A stretch of DNA of 64,000 nt from Pseudomonas sp. TH15 (GTDB lineage Bacteria > Pseudomonadota > Gammaproteobacteria > Pseudomonadales > Pseudomonadaceae): contig NZ_JAEKEL010000001.1 of NCBI RefSeq assembly GCF_016651105.1, positions 898,001 to 962,000 on the forward strand, in the 5' to 3' direction. How positions within the stretch are numbered: position 1 is the first letter of the stretch; each line of letters starts with the position of its first letter. The notes under the pieces were generated by a model. That model saw nothing but the letters and a program-made list of their open reading frames with translations, ran no database searches and had not been told where the DNA came from. Positions 62,198-64,000 of the stretch are shown here, in pieces. Position numbers and translations under genes: made by a program.

Positions 62198-63529
62198 ATG
62201 AGCAGCGTGCTGATTCGCAATGCCCGGTTGGTGAACGAAGGTCGCGCGTTTGACGGCGACCTGCTGGTGAGCAATGGCCGAATCGTCAAGATCGCCAGCA
62301 GCATCGAAGGCGAAACGGCAAGCGTGGAAATCGACGCGCTCGGTCAGTGGTTGCTGCCGGGGATGATTGATGACCAGGTGCATTTCCGAGATCCTGGAGC
62401 GCCGGACAAGGGCAGCTTTTACACAGAATCCCGAGCCGCCGTGGCTGGTGGCATCACCAGCTTCATGGACATGCCGAACACCAATCCGGCCACCCTTACC
62501 TTCGAAGCACTCGCCGATAAAAAGCGTCGAGCGGCGATCAATTCGGTGGCCAACTACGGCTTTCACTTCGGTGTGAGCAACGACAACCTCGACACCGTTG
62601 CCGCGCTCAATCCTTGCGAAGTCGCCGGGGTGAAAGTGTTCATGGGCGCGTCCACCGGCAACATGCTGGTGGACGATCCGCGGATTCTCGAGCGGCTGTT
62701 CGCCGAGGTGCCGACGATTCTGCTGGCCCATTGCGAACACACACCGAGCATCGACGCCAACGTGGCCAACCTGCGGGAGGTGTTCGGCGATCTAATCCCT
62801 CCCGCCGCTCATCCGCTGATCCGTGATGCCGAGGCGTGTTATCGCTCCTCTTCACTGGCAGTGGAATTGGCCCGACGTCACGGCACACGCCTGCACGTTT
62901 TACACCTGACCACAGCGCGGGAACTAGCCTTGTTCGAGGACAGCCCCCTGGCGCAAAAACGCATCACCACAGAGGTGTGTCTGCATCATTTGTTGTTCGA
63001 TGATCGTGACTACCCAAACCTCGGCAACCTGATCAAGTGCAATCCGGCGATTAAAACCCAAGCTGATCGCGATGCCCTGCGCGAGGCGTTGAACAGCAAT
63101 CGGCTGGACGTTATAGGTAGCGATCATGCACCGCATACCTGGGAAGAAAAGCAGCAGCCTTATACTCAGGCGCCTTCGGGGTTGCCGTTGGTGCAACATG
63201 CGCTGCCGGCGCTGCTGGAACTGGTCGCGGACGGCGTGCTGCCCATCACTACGCTGGTGGCGAAGACCAGCCATCGCGTGGCTGACTTGTTTGCTATTCC
63301 TGATCGGGGATATTTGCGTGAGGGGTATTGGGCAGATCTGGTGTTGGTCGAACCGCAAACGCTGGCGGTGGAACGGCAGCCGATTCTGTCGCAGTGCGGA
63401 TGGACGCCGTTTGCCGGGCGCAGCTTTCGGCATCGGGTAGGCACAACGATAGTGTCCGGGCAGATTGCGTGGCGGGAGGGACGGGTGAACGAGGGGTGTC
63501 GGGGGTTGGCGCTGAGGTTTATGCGCTGA
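62198..63529 (+). CDS. pyrC2: dihydroorotase-like amidohydrolase, zinc-starvation paralogue
   Basis: A 443-residue amidohydrolase-fold protein of the dihydroorotase class I type, cyclising carbamoyl aspartate to dihydroorotate in pyrimidine synthesis. GMIDDQVHFRDPGAPDKG at about 56-73 is the metal-binding strand, but the usual HxH reads QxH (Gln60, His62), a possible loss of one zinc ligand. HCEHTPSID, LHVLHLTTARE, and IGSDHAPHTWEEK near 305 are the other active-site strands. It matches PA5541 by gene order, described as a pyrC paralogue expressed in zinc limitation. The start at 62198 lies two bases after the gamma-CA stop. Confidence 0.92.
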   Translation: MSSVLIRNARLVNEGRAFDGDLLVSNGRIVKIASSIEGETASVEIDALGQWLLPGMIDDQVHFRDPGAPDKGSFYTESRAAVAGGITSFMDMPNTNPATLTFEALADKKRRAAINSVANYGFHFGVSNDNLDTVAALNPCEVAGVKVFMGASTGNMLVDDPRILERLFAEVPTILLAHCEHTPSIDANVANLREVFGDLIPPAAHPLIRDAEACYRSSSLAVELARRHGTRLHVLHLTTARELALFEDSPLAQKRITTEVCLHHLLFDDRDYPNLGNLIKCNPAIKTQADRDALREALNSNRLDVIGSDHAPHTWEEKQQPYTQAPSGLPLVQHALPALLELVADGVLPITTLVAKTSHRVADLFAIPDRGYLREGYWADLVLVEPQTLAVERQPILSQCGWTPFAGRSFRHRVGTTIVSGQIAWREGRVNEGCRGLALRFMR

Positions 63530-63540
63530 TTCAACAACCC

Positions 63541-63637
63541 TGTAGGAGCTGACGAGTGAAACGAGGCTGCGATCTTTTGATCTTGTTTTTGACAATCAAG
63601 ATCAAAAGATCGCAGCGTGCCGCAGCTCCTGCAGGGA
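63541..63637. repeat. inverted repeat of the GATCGCAGCC/GGAGCTGCC family
   Basis: TGTAGGAGCTGACGAGTGAAACG and CTGCGATCTTTTGATCTTG face AAGATCAAAAGATCGCAG and GCAGCTCCTGCAGGG around a centre at about 63590. The central part forms a long A/T-tailed hairpin, so it may also stop transcription of pyrC2. Convergent gap. Confidence 0.85.
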
Positions 63638-63642
63638 TCGCA

Positions 63643-64000
63643 TCAAGCGCGGGGTTTAACGGCGCCGCAATCCTGCCCCAACCACACCGCACGCGTATCG
63701 AGGCTACCCTTTTGCTGAATGCCGGTGGCGTTGAACGTACCGTTAACCTTGGTAGTGAACTCACGATCACTGAGGAACGTCGCCACACCCGCGCCTTGCG
63801 CTTTCGGGCAGCTGAAGCGGAATTTCCACTGGTTGCCGTTACGGTCGGTAATTTCCTGCTTGCAACCCGATTGCGGGTCCGTCAGCGGAATGTTGTCGGA
63901 CGCCACCTGGGCTTGAGTCAGGCACGCCCGAATCCCTTTGCCGCCCATGGTGATGCCCTGCTTCTCCAGTTGCGCCCGTTGTTCCGGGGTCATCTGGCTT
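63643..64000 (-). CDS. DUF3617 family protein, cut by the window end
   Basis: The C-terminal 118 or so residues of a minus-strand gene whose start lies beyond base 64000; the frame is open to the edge. The visible part reads MTPEQRAQLEKQGITMGGKGIRACLTQAQVA, then GCKQEITDRNGNQWKFRFSCPKAQGAGVATF and KGSLDTRAVWLGQDCGAVKPRA. It has four Cys in pairs, as in DUF3617 proteins, usually exported and of unknown function. Convergent with pyrC2 across the repeat at 63541. Confidence 0.75.
   Translation of the reverse strand, partial: SQMTPEQRAQLEKQGITMGGKGIRACLTQAQVASDNIPLTDPQSGCKQEITDRNGNQWKFRFSCPKAQGAGVATFLSDREFTTKVNGTFNATGIQQKGSLDTRAVWLGQDCGAVKPRA

Overview
The window is high-GC bacterial chromosome from a Pseudomonas, most likely of the P. 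fluorescens group. Three things point there: many inverted pairs of the GAGCAAGCTCGCTCCCAC, GGCAAGCCTCGCTCCTAC and GATCGCAGCCTGCGG repeat families between genes; split pyruvate carboxylase genes pycB-pycA divergent from a LysR gene (pycR), followed by an RpiR regulator, a GGDEF/EAL protein and uvrD; and a zinc-starvation cluster (COG0523 GTPase, amiA, folE2, gamma-carbonic anhydrase, pyrC2) in an order I recall from P. aeruginosa. Names rest on protein motifs and remembered family features; no database search was made. No tRNA, rRNA, CRISPR array, insertion sequence or prophage was recognised.

Layout. 0-6 kb: MHS-type transporter, acyl-CoA thioesterase, hexose-6-phosphate mutarotase, DUF3299 protein, GlsB-like membrane protein and purEK. 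6-13 kb: a HypT-like LysR gene divergent from aspA, then an AGCS alanine/glycine-type symporter and a cytoplasmic asparaginase, which together look like an Asn/Asp utilisation group. 12-14.3 kb: an AraC-type regulator next to an acetylpolyamine-amidohydrolase-like deacetylase, with a helically phased direct repeat between them. 14.4-23.9 kb: two giant tandem paralogues (about 1553 and 1522 residues) resembling Pseudomonas DUF6543/dermonecrotic-toxin-like proteins. This is the most unusual locus; the second gene has a structured leader whose stem includes its ribosome binding site. 23.8-27.3 kb: a MocR-type regulator divergent from paiB and two GNAT genes. 27.4-30.1 kb: a homocysteine S-methyltransferase divergent from an amino-acid ABC binding protein and permease without an ATPase. 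30.2-35.7 kb: two tandem autotransporters, the second with a shortened passenger.

35.7-46.8 kb: pycB-pycA/pycR, a small gene overlapping pycR, an RpiR regulator with a HexR-like operator, a PAS-GGDEF-EAL protein and uvrD. 46.9-53.2 kb: a small EamA protein, a Tim44-like protein, an SMI1/KNR4 protein, a CPA2 antiporter, a hot-dog thioesterase, pdxY and a DUF3301 protein.

53.2-63.5 kb is a zinc-homeostasis island. It has two COG0523 metallochaperone-like GTPases and a DUF1826 gene whose N-terminus is partly encoded by a REP sequence. Two Zur-box-like palindromes lie at the divergent promoters (zigA/small secreted protein and amiA/folE2). A compact ABC operon runs folE2-znuC-znuB-znuA-gammaCA-pyrC2, with its permease gene split by a one-base frameshift at a T6 tract. 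The window ends inside a DUF3617 gene.
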